Source of the DNA: an uncultured Capnocytophaga sp.
Lineage (GTDB): Bacteria > Bacteroidota > Bacteroidia > Flavobacteriales > Flavobacteriaceae
Length of the DNA stretch: 64,000 bases
NCBI RefSeq assembly: GCF_937936315.1
Contig: NZ_CALGWU010000054.1
Location: 16,564 to 80,563 of the forward strand
Reading direction: 5' to 3'
The notes under the pieces were generated by a model. It was not told where the DNA came from. It saw only the letters and a list, made by a program, of their open reading frames with translations, and did no database searches. The translations under genes were made by a program, and so were the position numbers. Of the stretch, positions 1-7,821 are shown piece by piece (within the stretch, counting starts at the first letter, position 1; each line of letters starts with the position of its first letter).

Positions 1-63
1 TATTGTTCCATATACAGGAGCTCCTTTTTTTAGTAGTGCTATTAATTTATCTGTTAAATTCAT
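1..63 (-). CDS. Hypothetical protein, 5' end only (runs off left edge)
   Basis: An ATG at 63 opens a minus-strand frame with no stop before the window edge. It gives 21 residues starting MNLTDKLIALLKKGAPVYGT. It lies 49 bases after the stop of the next minus-strand gene, so it could be the next member of the same small-gene array. The fragment is too short to assign to a family. Confidence 0.45.
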   Translation of the reverse strand, partial: MNLTDKLIALLKKGAPVYGTI

Positions 64-112
64 AAGAAAACTATTGTTATCACATTACCTAACTTTTACG
101 AATATTTTACAG

Positions 113-799
113 CTATAAAACAATCTCTGAATAAGGTAATTTTAAAATCTTTTTACTTTGTTTGTTAATTTCAATTTGTCTTAGAAAAGTATCCCTATTA
201 TCTATCACTTCTTGCAAAGAGACTAACCAACTATTTATAGAACCATTAGATTCTTCAAAAGATTTATTATCCCATTTTACATTATAAATATCTCTAAATA
301 CTTGTTGAGCTCTTTCTTTATTCAGATACAAGGCTATCTTCATTTTAATTTCTTGATATTTTGCATAACTGAAAGAGTTAGTAGCTCCTCCATTAAAAGG
401 GGCTTTTCTAATATAACTTTCTAAAAGAACATTTATTTTATCAATTTGTATGTCTACTTCTAAAGAAATTGGAAGTTGTTTATCAATACAACTTACCACT
501 TCTTTAAAATACTCATTGTGTTTTAAATAAGGTATATCACACTGAAACCCTTTCTTATTATAAAACTCTTGTAATAATATTTCTTCAGAGAGGTTTGTGC
601 CTAAATCTTTATCAAACAGAGTATAGATAACAAAATGAGGTCTATATTGTTCCATAAAAGGAACCTTTATCAATTCTATACCAACAATAAGAGTCCCTAA
701 AACTTTAAAAAATTTATTTTGAGTATAGCTCCCTAACTGGGGGAAAGCACTTTGCCATTCTTTGTTAATTTCTTGCTTGAGTTCTCTGTCTATTTTCAT
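113..799 (-). CDS. Hypothetical protein, 228 aa
   Basis: Complete AT-rich reading frame from ATG at 799. There is no signal peptide and no obvious membrane segment, so it is probably cytosolic. The composition is rich in Lys, Ile, Glu and Asn, and I recognise no catalytic motif. It sits in a run of small same-strand genes, two of which resemble immunity-type families (DUF1871, DUF5958). By context it may be another immunity-like or accessory protein, but nothing in the sequence proves this. Confidence 0.6.
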   Translation of the reverse strand: MKIDRELKQEINKEWQSAFPQLGSYTQNKFFKVLGTLIVGIELIKVPFMEQYRPHFVIYTLFDKDLGTNLSEEILLQEFYNKKGFQCDIPYLKHNEYFKEVVSCIDKQLPISLEVDIQIDKINVLLESYIRKAPFNGGATNSFSYAKYQEIKMKIALYLNKERAQQVFRDIYNVKWDNKSFEESNGSINSWLVSLQEVIDNRDTFLRQIEINKQSKKILKLPYSEIVL

Positions 800-920
800 A
801 CTACTATGGTTTGATTTTAAAAACTTTATAACCTTTATAATTTCTTTGATACTTTTGAAATTGTCCTTTTCAAGGTAAACGTACGAATTTTTAAACTAGA
901 ACTTTTATTATAATCTTATC

Positions 921-1376
921 TTACCAAGATAAATACAAAGGAGGATATCCTTTTAAAGTAGCTTTAAAATTTAAAGAAAAAGAATTAATTTCAATGTATC
1001 TAATCGTTTTAACACATTCTCTTTTCTGATTGAAAAAACTAATCTTAATATAATATTTACCGTATTTTTTTATTCTAATAAAAGATGTAAAAAGAATTTT
1101 TACAAATTCTTTAAAGTATTTTTCTTCTTTTGGAGAGGAAAGTGATAAATCTAATATTTCTTTTGCTTCATCAATATCTATTTGTACTCCAAAGGAATTT
1201 AATATTATTGAAAAGAAAATGTTATTAGGTTTATTATAATGTAACTTTAAATAATTTTCACAGCTTATAGCGTCTGTTACAAAATATTCATTCTTCAAAA
1301 TTGAAGGTAAGTTCAGAGAATAGAGCACTTCGTCTATTATCTTTATTTGATTTACAATTTCTCTTGAATATCTCAT
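921..1376 (-). CDS. Hypothetical protein, 151 aa
   Basis: AT-rich frame whose ATG overlaps the stop of the preceding 54-aa gene (ATGA arrangement), which implies translational coupling. The product is Lys/Ile/Phe/Tyr-rich, without signal peptide or membrane segment, and ends in an aromatic PPLYLSW tail. I do not recognise the family. The tight coupling suggests that the two short frames act together, or are two parts of one ancestral protein split by a frameshift. Confidence 0.55.
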   Translation of the reverse strand: MRYSREIVNQIKIIDEVLYSLNLPSILKNEYFVTDAISCENYLKLHYNKPNNIFFSIILNSFGVQIDIDEAKEILDLSLSSPKEEKYFKEFVKILFTSFIRIKKYGKYYIKISFFNQKRECVKTIRYIEINSFSLNFKATLKGYPPLYLSW

Positions 1377-1537
1377 TTCTTTAAATTAAATTCAAGATTA
1401 TATAAAGAACCTAACTCTCCTAAAATAGGATATATTCCGTCCTCTTTGTGAAAAATAGAATGGAATGAAGGGAAGTAATATTCAATCTTCCCTAATATAT
1501 TATTGTAAAAATCGTCTTTAATAAGTTGAAAGTGCAT
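1373..1537 (-). CDS. Small hypothetical protein, 54 aa, coupled to the following gene
   Basis: ATG at 1537 and TGA at 1375-1373, read from the minus strand. The 54 residues include a FPSFHSIFH stretch and a YPILGELGSLYNL stretch, which look like folded-protein composition rather than random sequence. The stop overlaps the start of the 151-aa gene by the ATGA pattern. Its ATG is one base beyond the stop of the 83-aa DUF1871-like gene, so the array is nearly gap-free. No function recognised; it may instead be the N-terminal part of a protein split from the next frame. Confidence 0.5.
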   Translation of the reverse strand: MHFQLIKDDFYNNILGKIEYYFPSFHSIFHKEDGIYPILGELGSLYNLEFNLKK

Positions 1538-1538
1538 T

Positions 1539-1790
1539 TTAAAAACTCAACATTTCGTGTATAATTCTATCAAGATCCTTTCTGTGTTTATCATTATCTT
1601 TGTTGTAGCCTGTATTCAATTCTTTTGTTAAAATACATTCCAAGTAAAGTGCTAATTCTCTCTTGTTGTTTAATCTTTTTACTATAGAGGGAATATACTT
1701 TTGATATTCATCTTGTGCCAAATCCTCTCCTACATCAAGAGGATCCCAGTTTGATAAAATATCATTTATGTACTCAAAAATATTTTTCAT
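1539..1790 (-). CDS. DUF1871-like small protein, 83 aa
   Basis: A short acidic protein with an N-terminal NWDPLDVG segment, then an acidic DEYQKYIPSIV stretch and a YLECILTKELNTGY helix. This layout resembles the DUF1871 family, whose members are often found beside polymorphic toxins as candidate immunity proteins. The assignment is from remembered motif pattern only. It is separated from the upstream DUF5958-like gene by 7 bases, so they are probably co-transcribed. There is no toxin gene within the window. Confidence 0.6.
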   Translation of the reverse strand: MKNIFEYINDILSNWDPLDVGEDLAQDEYQKYIPSIVKRLNNKRELALYLECILTKELNTGYNKDNDKHRKDLDRIIHEMLSF

Positions 1791-1797
1791 AAATATT

Positions 1798-2235
1798 TTA
1801 ATTTGAATTATGACAACCTTCTAGTATTCTCTCTACATTGCTATTATCAGACAAATCCCAATACCACCATTTATTTATGTTATTCATTTCTTCTTTAAAT
1901 CTTCTAATATAAGCTATTTTAAATATACCCATAAATAATATAAAAATTTTCCCCATTTCATTTTCAGGAAGATTAATCACTCTTTCTAAATTATAAGAAC
2001 TTATTCCTTTTTTTAATAATACACAAGGTGTGTAACCACTTTTTAGCTTTTCTTTCTTAATAGCTAAATCTACATCTTCTTCTTTAGGTTTTGATTGAAT
2101 AATTAAAAAGCTCATTTCTTGTAAAAAACTTCTTTTTTGACACAATGAATAAGCTTCAAATTTTTCTTGCAAAACAGTCAAAGGTATTAATCCTTGTCCG
2201 TATTTATTAATTAATATTTCTATTTCAAATTTCAT
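1798..2235 (-). CDS. DUF5958-like protein, 145 aa
   Basis: The order of conserved pieces fits the DUF5958 family: an N-terminal INKYGQGLIPL, then KRSFLQEMSFLI, KPKEEDVDLAI, YTPCVLLKKG, a LPENE motif, and a C-terminal WWYWDLSD. Family members occur in Bacteroidota immunity-type gene clusters, and their molecular role is unknown. No signal peptide is present. The gene follows a decayed paralogue of the 122-aa gene and precedes the DUF1871-like gene by 7 bases. Confidence 0.65.
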   Translation of the reverse strand: MKFEIEILINKYGQGLIPLTVLQEKFEAYSLCQKRSFLQEMSFLIIQSKPKEEDVDLAIKKEKLKSGYTPCVLLKKGISSYNLERVINLPENEMGKIFILFMGIFKIAYIRRFKEEMNNINKWWYWDLSDNSNVERILEGCHNSN

Positions 2236-2410
2236 CGTGGATATATTGTTATATAAGGTTTATTAGTATCAATCTTCATTTGGTTCATAAATTTCTAAGT
2301 TATAAGCAATTTCTGTTAAGAGATCAATAATAGCCTCATTACAGATTGTTTCATTCCAAGCTATATCTTAAAAAGTTTTTACTGCTTCTATTCTTTCTCA
2401 CTCTTCAGTT
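2236..2410 (-). pseudogene. Decayed duplicate of the adjacent 122-aa gene
   Basis: Translating the minus strand gives a segment (DLLTEIAYNLEIYEP) that closely matches DLLTDIAYDLEFYEP in the intact neighbour at 2405-2773. Upstream of it, ERIEAVKTF aligns with ERFDNINFF but is followed by an in-frame TAA. A TGA replaces the codon before ERI, and the frame breaks again after EPNED. There is no usable start. This is a tandem duplicate that has lost function, which shows local duplication and decay in the array. Confidence 0.75.
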
Positions 2411-2773
2411 ATTAGAGCCTTTTTTAGCAAGTTTATTAATCGACATTCTTTCCACTATTTTGTGTTTGAAGTTGTCATTATAACCTAAATTTACTAACAA
2501 AGTGTCTATATTTTTTATTGCTTCATCTAACATTCTATCCATTTTTTCTCCATCATAGTAAATAGAAGTATCTATACTCCAATTCCCATTAGAAGGCTCA
2601 TAAAATTCTAAGTCATAAGCAATATCCGTTAGTAAATCATTTATTTTCTCATCTGTGATAGCTTCATCTTCCCAGACTTCTTTTAGAAAAAAATTGATAT
2701 TATCAAATCGTTCTTGCCCTTCTGTTTTAAAAGCTTTTTCTAATATGTTTCTTAATTGATATATCTTTTCCAT
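2405..2773 (-). CDS. Hypothetical protein, 122 aa (intact copy of a duplicated gene)
   Basis: An acidic helical protein without signal peptide. Features are ERFDNINFFLKEVWEDE, a DLLTDIAYDLEFYEP segment, and a C-terminal basic tail. A degenerate copy follows immediately downstream. The size, acidity and location in a row of small genes fit an immunity-type protein, but I recognise no named family. It is probably the first gene of the array, since the next gene upstream (the hybrid regulator) ends 107 bases away. Confidence 0.6.
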   Translation of the reverse strand: MEKIYQLRNILEKAFKTEGQERFDNINFFLKEVWEDEAITDEKINDLLTDIAYDLEFYEPSNGNWSIDTSIYYDGEKMDRMLDEAIKNIDTLLVNLGYNDNFKHKIVERMSINKLAKKGSNN

Positions 2774-2879
2774 TACTTTGATTATTTGTTTATAGGAATC
2801 ATCCTATCTTTTATAAGAGATAGAACTATAATCATAATATGTTTCATCTTTTTATATTATTTTTTGATGCAAAAAGTTA

Positions 2880-5591
2880 TTACCTAATTCGTTCTAAGTA
2901 CTCTGTTGGACTTTCGTTGTAAAAATCTTTAAAGCATTTGGCAAAATAGGATGGTGAAGAGAAGCCTACTTCATAAGCGACTTCCGAGATGCTCTTGGCT
3001 TTGCTGTTGAGCAACTGCTTGGCGTATTTTACTCGTATGGTGCGAATGAGTTCGTTAGGCGAATAGTCAGTGAGGGATTTGATTTTGCGGTATAGGTTAG
3101 AGCGCGACAAGCCTAAGGCATCGGCGATTTCGTCTATATTCAGTTCGGGGTTAGCGATAGAGTTTTCGACATATTGGGTGAAATCGGTGATAAATTGTTG
3201 TTCTACCTTGCCTAAAGTCTCTTGTTTGGTTTCGTTTAGGAGGAAATTACTAAAGCTCTCGCGTATCTTCTTGCGGTTCTCAATAAGTTTGCGTACCCTC
3301 GTTTTCAGCAGTTTTACGTTGAAAGGCTTGGAGATATAAGCATCAGCACCGCTCTCAAAACCTACTTGTTTCTGTTCGTCTAAAGCATAGGCGGTAAGCA
3401 AAATCACGGGAATATGGTTAGTGGCTACATTGGTTTTCAGTAACTGACACAAATCAAAACCATCGGTTTTAGGCATCATCACATCGCTAATCACTACATC
3501 GGGGAGGTGCTTTTTGGCGACTTCAAAGCCTTCTTCACCATTTTCGGCTTCTATAAGATTGTAGCTATCACTGAGAATATAGCGAATAAACTGGCGCATA
3601 TCCTCGTTGTCTTCCACAATCAGTACGGTAGGTTTTTCAGGAGCTGAAGGTGAAGCTGTTGGCAATTTGAGTTTCTCGGCAGATGCTGGCAATGAAGGCA
3701 ATAAATCGAGGTGAGTTTCTATGTAATTACTGTCGTATACCGCTTTTGCCGATACTTGTTCTTGGCTGAAAGGCAGGCGAATGAGGAAAGTTGTCCCCTC
3801 GCCTTCTGTACTCTCCACGCTGATAGTACCATTGTGTGAGGCTACTAAGGCTTGTACCAACGCCAAGCCAATACCCGAACCTTCGCTATCGGGATTTATT
3901 TTATAGAAGTGTTCAAACACCTCATTTTGTTTGTCTTTTGGGATATATGAACCGCTGTTGAACACACGTAGAGCTGCATATTCTCCTTGTTTTTCTAAAG
4001 ACACAGAAATACGTCCTTCTTGAGGTGTGAACTTCAGCGCATTGGAAAGCAGGTTGAAGTAGATTTTCTCTACTTTTTCCTTATCAAAAGGCATTTCAAA
4101 AGAAGTATCTTCGGCAAGGAACTGAAAATTGAGTTTCTTTTGCTTGATAGGGTCGGTGAAAAAAGAATTGAGTTCGTTGAGGAAGCTCTTCAAATTGCCT
4201 TTGGTGAAGTACATTTGCATTTTGTTATTCTCATAACTGCGGAACTCAATTACTTCGGAAATGAGATGCAAAAGTCGGTTGCTATTCTTTTTGATGAGGA
4301 ATAACAAGTCTTGTTCTTCTTTGGGGAGAGAATTGTGCGCTAAGAGCGTTTGCACAGGTCCTAAGATGAGTGACAAGGGAGTTTTAAATTCGTGAGAGAT
4401 ATTGGTAAAGAAAAGCAATTTAGCTTGGGTCGCCTCTTCTAATTGTTTAGAGATGATTTCCAACTGTTCTTTTTGGCGTTTCAGTTCGCTATTGGTCTTA
4501 CTTTTAGCGCGATAAGCCCTAATAGCCATCAGTAAGAAAACGGTGATAAGCACAATAGCTGTAATAGAAAGGTAGAGCAACATTCGTTGGTTTGTATGCT
4601 GGATAAGGCTCTCACTCAGTTGGTTATTGATATTCTCTATCTTAGCTTGTTTTTCAGCAATTTGCTCTGTTTGTAGCTGCAAAATACGCACGTTACTCTT
4701 ATCTACCACTGTGGTATTGAGGATATTCTCGCGCTGAAAAGGCTGTTTGTGGAGAATTTTCATCGCGAGTTCTATTACCTTTTCACCTCCTGTAGGGTAG
4801 ATAAACGATGCATCTTGCACGCTATTTTCTATATTTTGTATGCCCACTTGTTGCAGCGCATCTACTCCTATGATAAAAGGAATTTTGCCATTGAACTGCA
4901 TTGCAGCCTCGTGAGTACCTGCTGCCATTGGGTCGTTCATCGCAAATACAAGGTCGATATGAGGGTGCTCTTGGAAGAGTTGTTGCATTTGTGTTTTGGC
5001 ATCGGCTTGAAGGAAGTTGCCCCAAGTTTCGGCTACTATTTGCACCTCGGGAGCGTTTTTGAGGGCATCTACAAAGCCTTTATGACGCTCGGCATCAGAG
5101 GTAGAGCCTTTGGTTCCACGTACTTCGGCTATATTGCCTTTGCCTTTGAGAACGCCTATAGCATAAAGCCCTGCTTCTTTGCCTATTTGGTAATTATTGG
5201 CTCCTACATAGGCTGTATAACTTTCGGTAGCGATTTTCCTATCTACCAAAATCACGGGAATACCTTGCTGGTAAGCCTTTTCAATAACTGGGGTACAGGC
5301 TTCCGACTCATTAGGTGAAACAACAAGCACATCTACCTTTTGCTCTATGAACCACTCTATATCGGCGATTTGCTTGGGAGTATCGTCTTTCACACTGCGA
5401 ATGAGCACCTCTGTATTGGCTTGATAGAGGGCTACTTCGCGTTTGAGTTCCTCGTTCATCGTTTGTCGCCAAAGGTCTTCACTGCACTGCGACACCCCTA
5501 TCACATAACGGGGGTTTCGCTCCCTTTGGCAAGCGAGGCAAGCAAAGAGAGCGAAGTATAAAAAAAGTATATGATACCTTCTAAAAGTCAT
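2880..5591 (-). CDS. Hybrid two-component system regulator of the fructan locus (BT1754-like)
   Basis: One polypeptide of 903 aa combines all parts of a phosphorelay. Residues 1-21 form a signal sequence ending in a lipobox-like LAC. Residues 28-305 are a type-I periplasmic sugar-binding domain of the LacI/ribose-binding fold. A coiled stretch follows, then a membrane segment at about 338-357. The histidine kinase has phospho-acceptor His400 (in NISHEFKTPLS), N-box around Asn517 and G-box GSGIGLAL at 571-578. The receiver domain has Asp703, and an AraC-type HTH occupies about 805-903. In B. thetaiotaomicron the equivalent protein binds fructose in the periplasm and activates the fructan locus; the same role is inferred here from domain type and neighbours. 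It follows the fructokinase with a 1-base gap. Confidence 0.93.
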   Translation of the reverse strand: MTFRRYHILFLYFALFACLACQRERNPRYVIGVSQCSEDLWRQTMNEELKREVALYQANTEVLIRSVKDDTPKQIADIEWFIEQKVDVLVVSPNESEACTPVIEKAYQQGIPVILVDRKIATESYTAYVGANNYQIGKEAGLYAIGVLKGKGNIAEVRGTKGSTSDAERHKGFVDALKNAPEVQIVAETWGNFLQADAKTQMQQLFQEHPHIDLVFAMNDPMAAGTHEAAMQFNGKIPFIIGVDALQQVGIQNIENSVQDASFIYPTGGEKVIELAMKILHKQPFQRENILNTTVVDKSNVRILQLQTEQIAEKQAKIENINNQLSESLIQHTNQRMLLYLSITAIVLITVFLLMAIRAYRAKSKTNSELKRQKEQLEIISKQLEEATQAKLLFFTNISHEFKTPLSLILGPVQTLLAHNSLPKEEQDLLFLIKKNSNRLLHLISEVIEFRSYENNKMQMYFTKGNLKSFLNELNSFFTDPIKQKKLNFQFLAEDTSFEMPFDKEKVEKIYFNLLSNALKFTPQEGRISVSLEKQGEYAALRVFNSGSYIPKDKQNEVFEHFYKINPDSEGSGIGLALVQALVASHNGTISVESTEGEGTTFLIRLPFSQEQVSAKAVYDSNYIETHLDLLPSLPASAEKLKLPTASPSAPEKPTVLIVEDNEDMRQFIRYILSDSYNLIEAENGEEGFEVAKKHLPDVVISDVMMPKTDGFDLCQLLKTNVATNHIPVILLTAYALDEQKQVGFESGADAYISKPFNVKLLKTRVRKLIENRKKIRESFSNFLLNETKQETLGKVEQQFITDFTQYVENSIANPELNIDEIADALGLSRSNLYRKIKSLTDYSPNELIRTIRVKYAKQLLNSKAKSISEVAYEVGFSSPSYFAKCFKDFYNESPTEYLERIR

Positions 5592-5592
5592 T

Positions 5593-6471
5593 TTATCTAA
5601 ACAACTCTAAATGAGCATCGGCAAGGCGAGGCATCGCACCGTGTTGCTGACATACGTAAGCCGACACTTCCACCGCCAATTGATGTGATTGGGCAATACT
5701 GCGACCATTGAGGTAAGAGGCTACAAAGGCAGCCGTGAACGAGTCGCCTGCACCTACCGTATCAGCAATGGTAACCTTAGGTGTCCCTAAGAACGATTTT
5801 TCATTAGGCGTGAACACATAACTACCTCTCGTACCTTGTGTTAAGATAAGGAATTTGAGGTTGTATTTCTCCAATAGGTGCTTGCACACTTCTTCATCAG
5901 TTCCTTGCAAATTGAACATTTCGGCAATTTTTACTATTTCCTCATCGTTGATTTTTAGGGCTGTTGCTTTATCTAAGGAATCGGCGATTACCTCTTTGCT
6001 GAAGTATTTCAAGCGGAGGTTGATATCGAATACTTTCAGACTCTCGGCAGGCATCAAATCTAAGAACTTGTGGATAGTGGCGCGCGATACTTCACTGCGC
6101 TGCGCTAACGACCCAAAACACACGGTATTAGTGTTCTTTGCTAAGTTCTCGATACGTGAAGAAAATGGAATATTGTCCCACGCTACATTTTCGCTAATCT
6201 CATAGGTAGGCACCCCACGACCGTCTAACTGTACTTTTACGGTTCCTGTGGGGAAATCAGTTTTTTCGATGATGTAGTTGAGTTCTTTTTCTTCTAAACT
6301 TTTTAGTATTTCCTTACCGAGGAGGTCGCCACCAATGGCACTCACAGCATAGCCGTTGAAGCCGAATTGCGACACGTGGTAAGCGAAATTAGCGGGCGCA
6401 CCGCCTAATACTTTTCTTTCAGGGAAGACATCCCAAAGGATTTCTCCCAATCCTACTACTGTATTTTTCAT
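5593..6471 (-). CDS. Fructokinase, PfkB/ribokinase family
   Basis: A cytosolic sugar kinase of 292 aa. The N-terminal GLGEILWDVFP and the LGGAPANFAYH sugar-binding segment (22-32) are typical of bacterial fructokinases, and DTVGAGDSF (237-245) supplies the catalytic Asp243 and anion hole. It would phosphorylate fructose released from fructan, giving fructose 6-phosphate. It sits between the permease and the regulator, as in the BT1754-BT1763 locus (BT1757 equivalent). The full length and motifs indicate an intact enzyme. Confidence 0.93.
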   Translation of the reverse strand: MKNTVVGLGEILWDVFPERKVLGGAPANFAYHVSQFGFNGYAVSAIGGDLLGKEILKSLEEKELNYIIEKTDFPTGTVKVQLDGRGVPTYEISENVAWDNIPFSSRIENLAKNTNTVCFGSLAQRSEVSRATIHKFLDLMPAESLKVFDINLRLKYFSKEVIADSLDKATALKINDEEIVKIAEMFNLQGTDEEVCKHLLEKYNLKFLILTQGTRGSYVFTPNEKSFLGTPKVTIADTVGAGDSFTAAFVASYLNGRSIAQSHQLAVEVSAYVCQQHGAMPRLADAHLELFR

Positions 6472-6489
6472 TGTATTGTATATTATCCT

Positions 6490-6514
6490 CTGCCCTCCCC
6501 TTGGGAGAAGGAGG
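6490..6514. repeat. CCCTCCCC/GGGAGG interspersed palindromic element, copy 1
   Basis: An imperfect inverted repeat (CCCTCCCC-TT-GGGAGAAGGAGG) between the permease and the fructokinase. Related elements occur at 11225-11245, 36331-36351 and 36391-36411. It may act as a hairpin in the operon mRNA. Confidence 0.5.
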
Positions 6515-6598
6515 CGAGAGTATTATTGTTAATTATTTTCTTTTTCAGCGTACAAAGTTATAAATTCTTTTTGAGATTTCATAGTATTAGCAGCATTT

Positions 6599-6639
6599 TC
6601 TGAACTATCTGAGCTATCTGAACTATCTGAGCTATCTGA
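6599..6639. repeat. 9-bp tandem repeat, 4.5 copies
   Basis: Units TCTGAACTA and TCTGAGCTA alternate (6599-6607, 6608-6616, 6617-6625, 6626-6634), followed by a half unit. The array lies in the 194-base gap between the permease and fructokinase genes of the fructan operon, 26 bases after the permease stop. Confidence 0.85.
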
Positions 6640-6665
6640 CGAGGCAGAGTTTTCCAACTATATTG

Positions 6666-7820
6666 TTAGGCGTTGGCTTTGAGTCGGGTGCTCATTAGCA
6701 ATAGATATACCACTCCTATGCTGAGGACAATAAGGGCGCCTATCTGAGAACCGTTCATTGCATCGGAGGCTAAGCCCATTGCAAAAGGGAAGATAGTACC
6801 GCCAAAGAGTCCCATAATCATTAAGCCTGATACTTCATTTTTCTTGGTAGGATTCTGCAAGAGGGCTTGCGAGAAGATGATTGAGAATACATTGGAGTTA
6901 CCAAAACCTACTAAAGCAATAGCAATATAGAGCATTGTTTTATCACTGAAAAAGAACAATATCGCCATTGAGGCTATCATACAAAGCACACTGAGGGTAA
7001 AGAAACTCTTAGGAGATACTTTGGTGAGAATATAAGCTCCTGACAGACACCCTATGGTACGGAATAAGAAATACCAGCTGGTGGCAAAAGAGGCTTGGGT
7101 AGTGGTAAGCCCTAAACGCTCCATAAAGATAGTGGGCGCTGAGGCATTAACCCCTACGTCTATCCCCACGTGGCACATAATACCAATGAAACACAAGAGT
7201 ACATAAGGGTTAGCAAGTAGTGCAAAACACTCGGCAAAGGTAGCGTTCTTGCCGTCGTTTTTTTCTTCTTCAATATGGGTAGCACCCAGCCACAAGAGGG
7301 TTACTACCGAGATAGCTACAAAGAGCAGGAAGAAGAGTCGCCAATCATTGAATTTATCGAAGCAGAAACTCATCAGTAAGGGGGCAGAAAACGAGGCTAT
7401 TGCCTTGATAAACTGACCAAAAGTGAGTGAACTGGCGAGTTTGTCGCCTTTTACTATGACTGACATTAGCGGGTTTAGCGATACTTGCATCAGTGTGTTA
7501 CCAATACCAAGCAAGGAGAAAGCTACCAGCATAGTGGTATAGTTGTAGCTGATAAAGGGCACTACCATCGCTAAGATGGTAATCACCAAGCTGAGGAGTA
7601 CAGTTTTGCGACGACCTATTTTGCTCATTAGTACGCCTGTGGGCACTGAGAAAAGCAGAAACCAAAAGAATACCATCGCAGGAAGCGCTTTGGCAGTGGT
7701 TTCGGTTAAGCCGAAATCATCTTTTACAAAATTGGAGGCTGCGCCTACAAGGTCTACAAAGCCCATACAGAAGAATGATAGGAGTACGGGCAATAAATAT
7801 TTTAGATAATTATTTTTCAT
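6666..7820 (-). CDS. MFS sugar permease, probable fructose importer
   Basis: A 384-aa inner-membrane protein with about 12 hydrophobic segments. It has major facilitator signatures, for example the loop MSKIGRRKTVLL between helices 2 and 3 and FVDLVGAASNFVKDDFG near the N-terminus, as in FucP/GlcP-like permeases. In the B. thetaiotaomicron fructan locus the corresponding gene (BT1758) is a fructose importer, and position and type match. It probably carries the monosaccharide made by the GH32 enzymes to the fructokinase. The exo-GH32 gene ends 1 base upstream of its start, so the two are co-translated from one mRNA. Confidence 0.88.
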   Translation of the reverse strand: MKNNYLKYLLPVLLSFFCMGFVDLVGAASNFVKDDFGLTETTAKALPAMVFFWFLLFSVPTGVLMSKIGRRKTVLLSLVITILAMVVPFISYNYTTMLVAFSLLGIGNTLMQVSLNPLMSVIVKGDKLASSLTFGQFIKAIASFSAPLLMSFCFDKFNDWRLFFLLFVAISVVTLLWLGATHIEEEKNDGKNATFAECFALLANPYVLLCFIGIMCHVGIDVGVNASAPTIFMERLGLTTTQASFATSWYFLFRTIGCLSGAYILTKVSPKSFFTLSVLCMIASMAILFFFSDKTMLYIAIALVGFGNSNVFSIIFSQALLQNPTKKNEVSGLMIMGLFGGTIFPFAMGLASDAMNGSQIGALIVLSIGVVYLLLMSTRLKANA

Positions 7821-7821
7821 T

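Noticed and set aside
4749..5318. Plus-strand frame of 189 codons opposite the hybrid regulator
   Set aside because: The minus strand holds a fully conserved sugar-binding domain there; this is a shadow frame.
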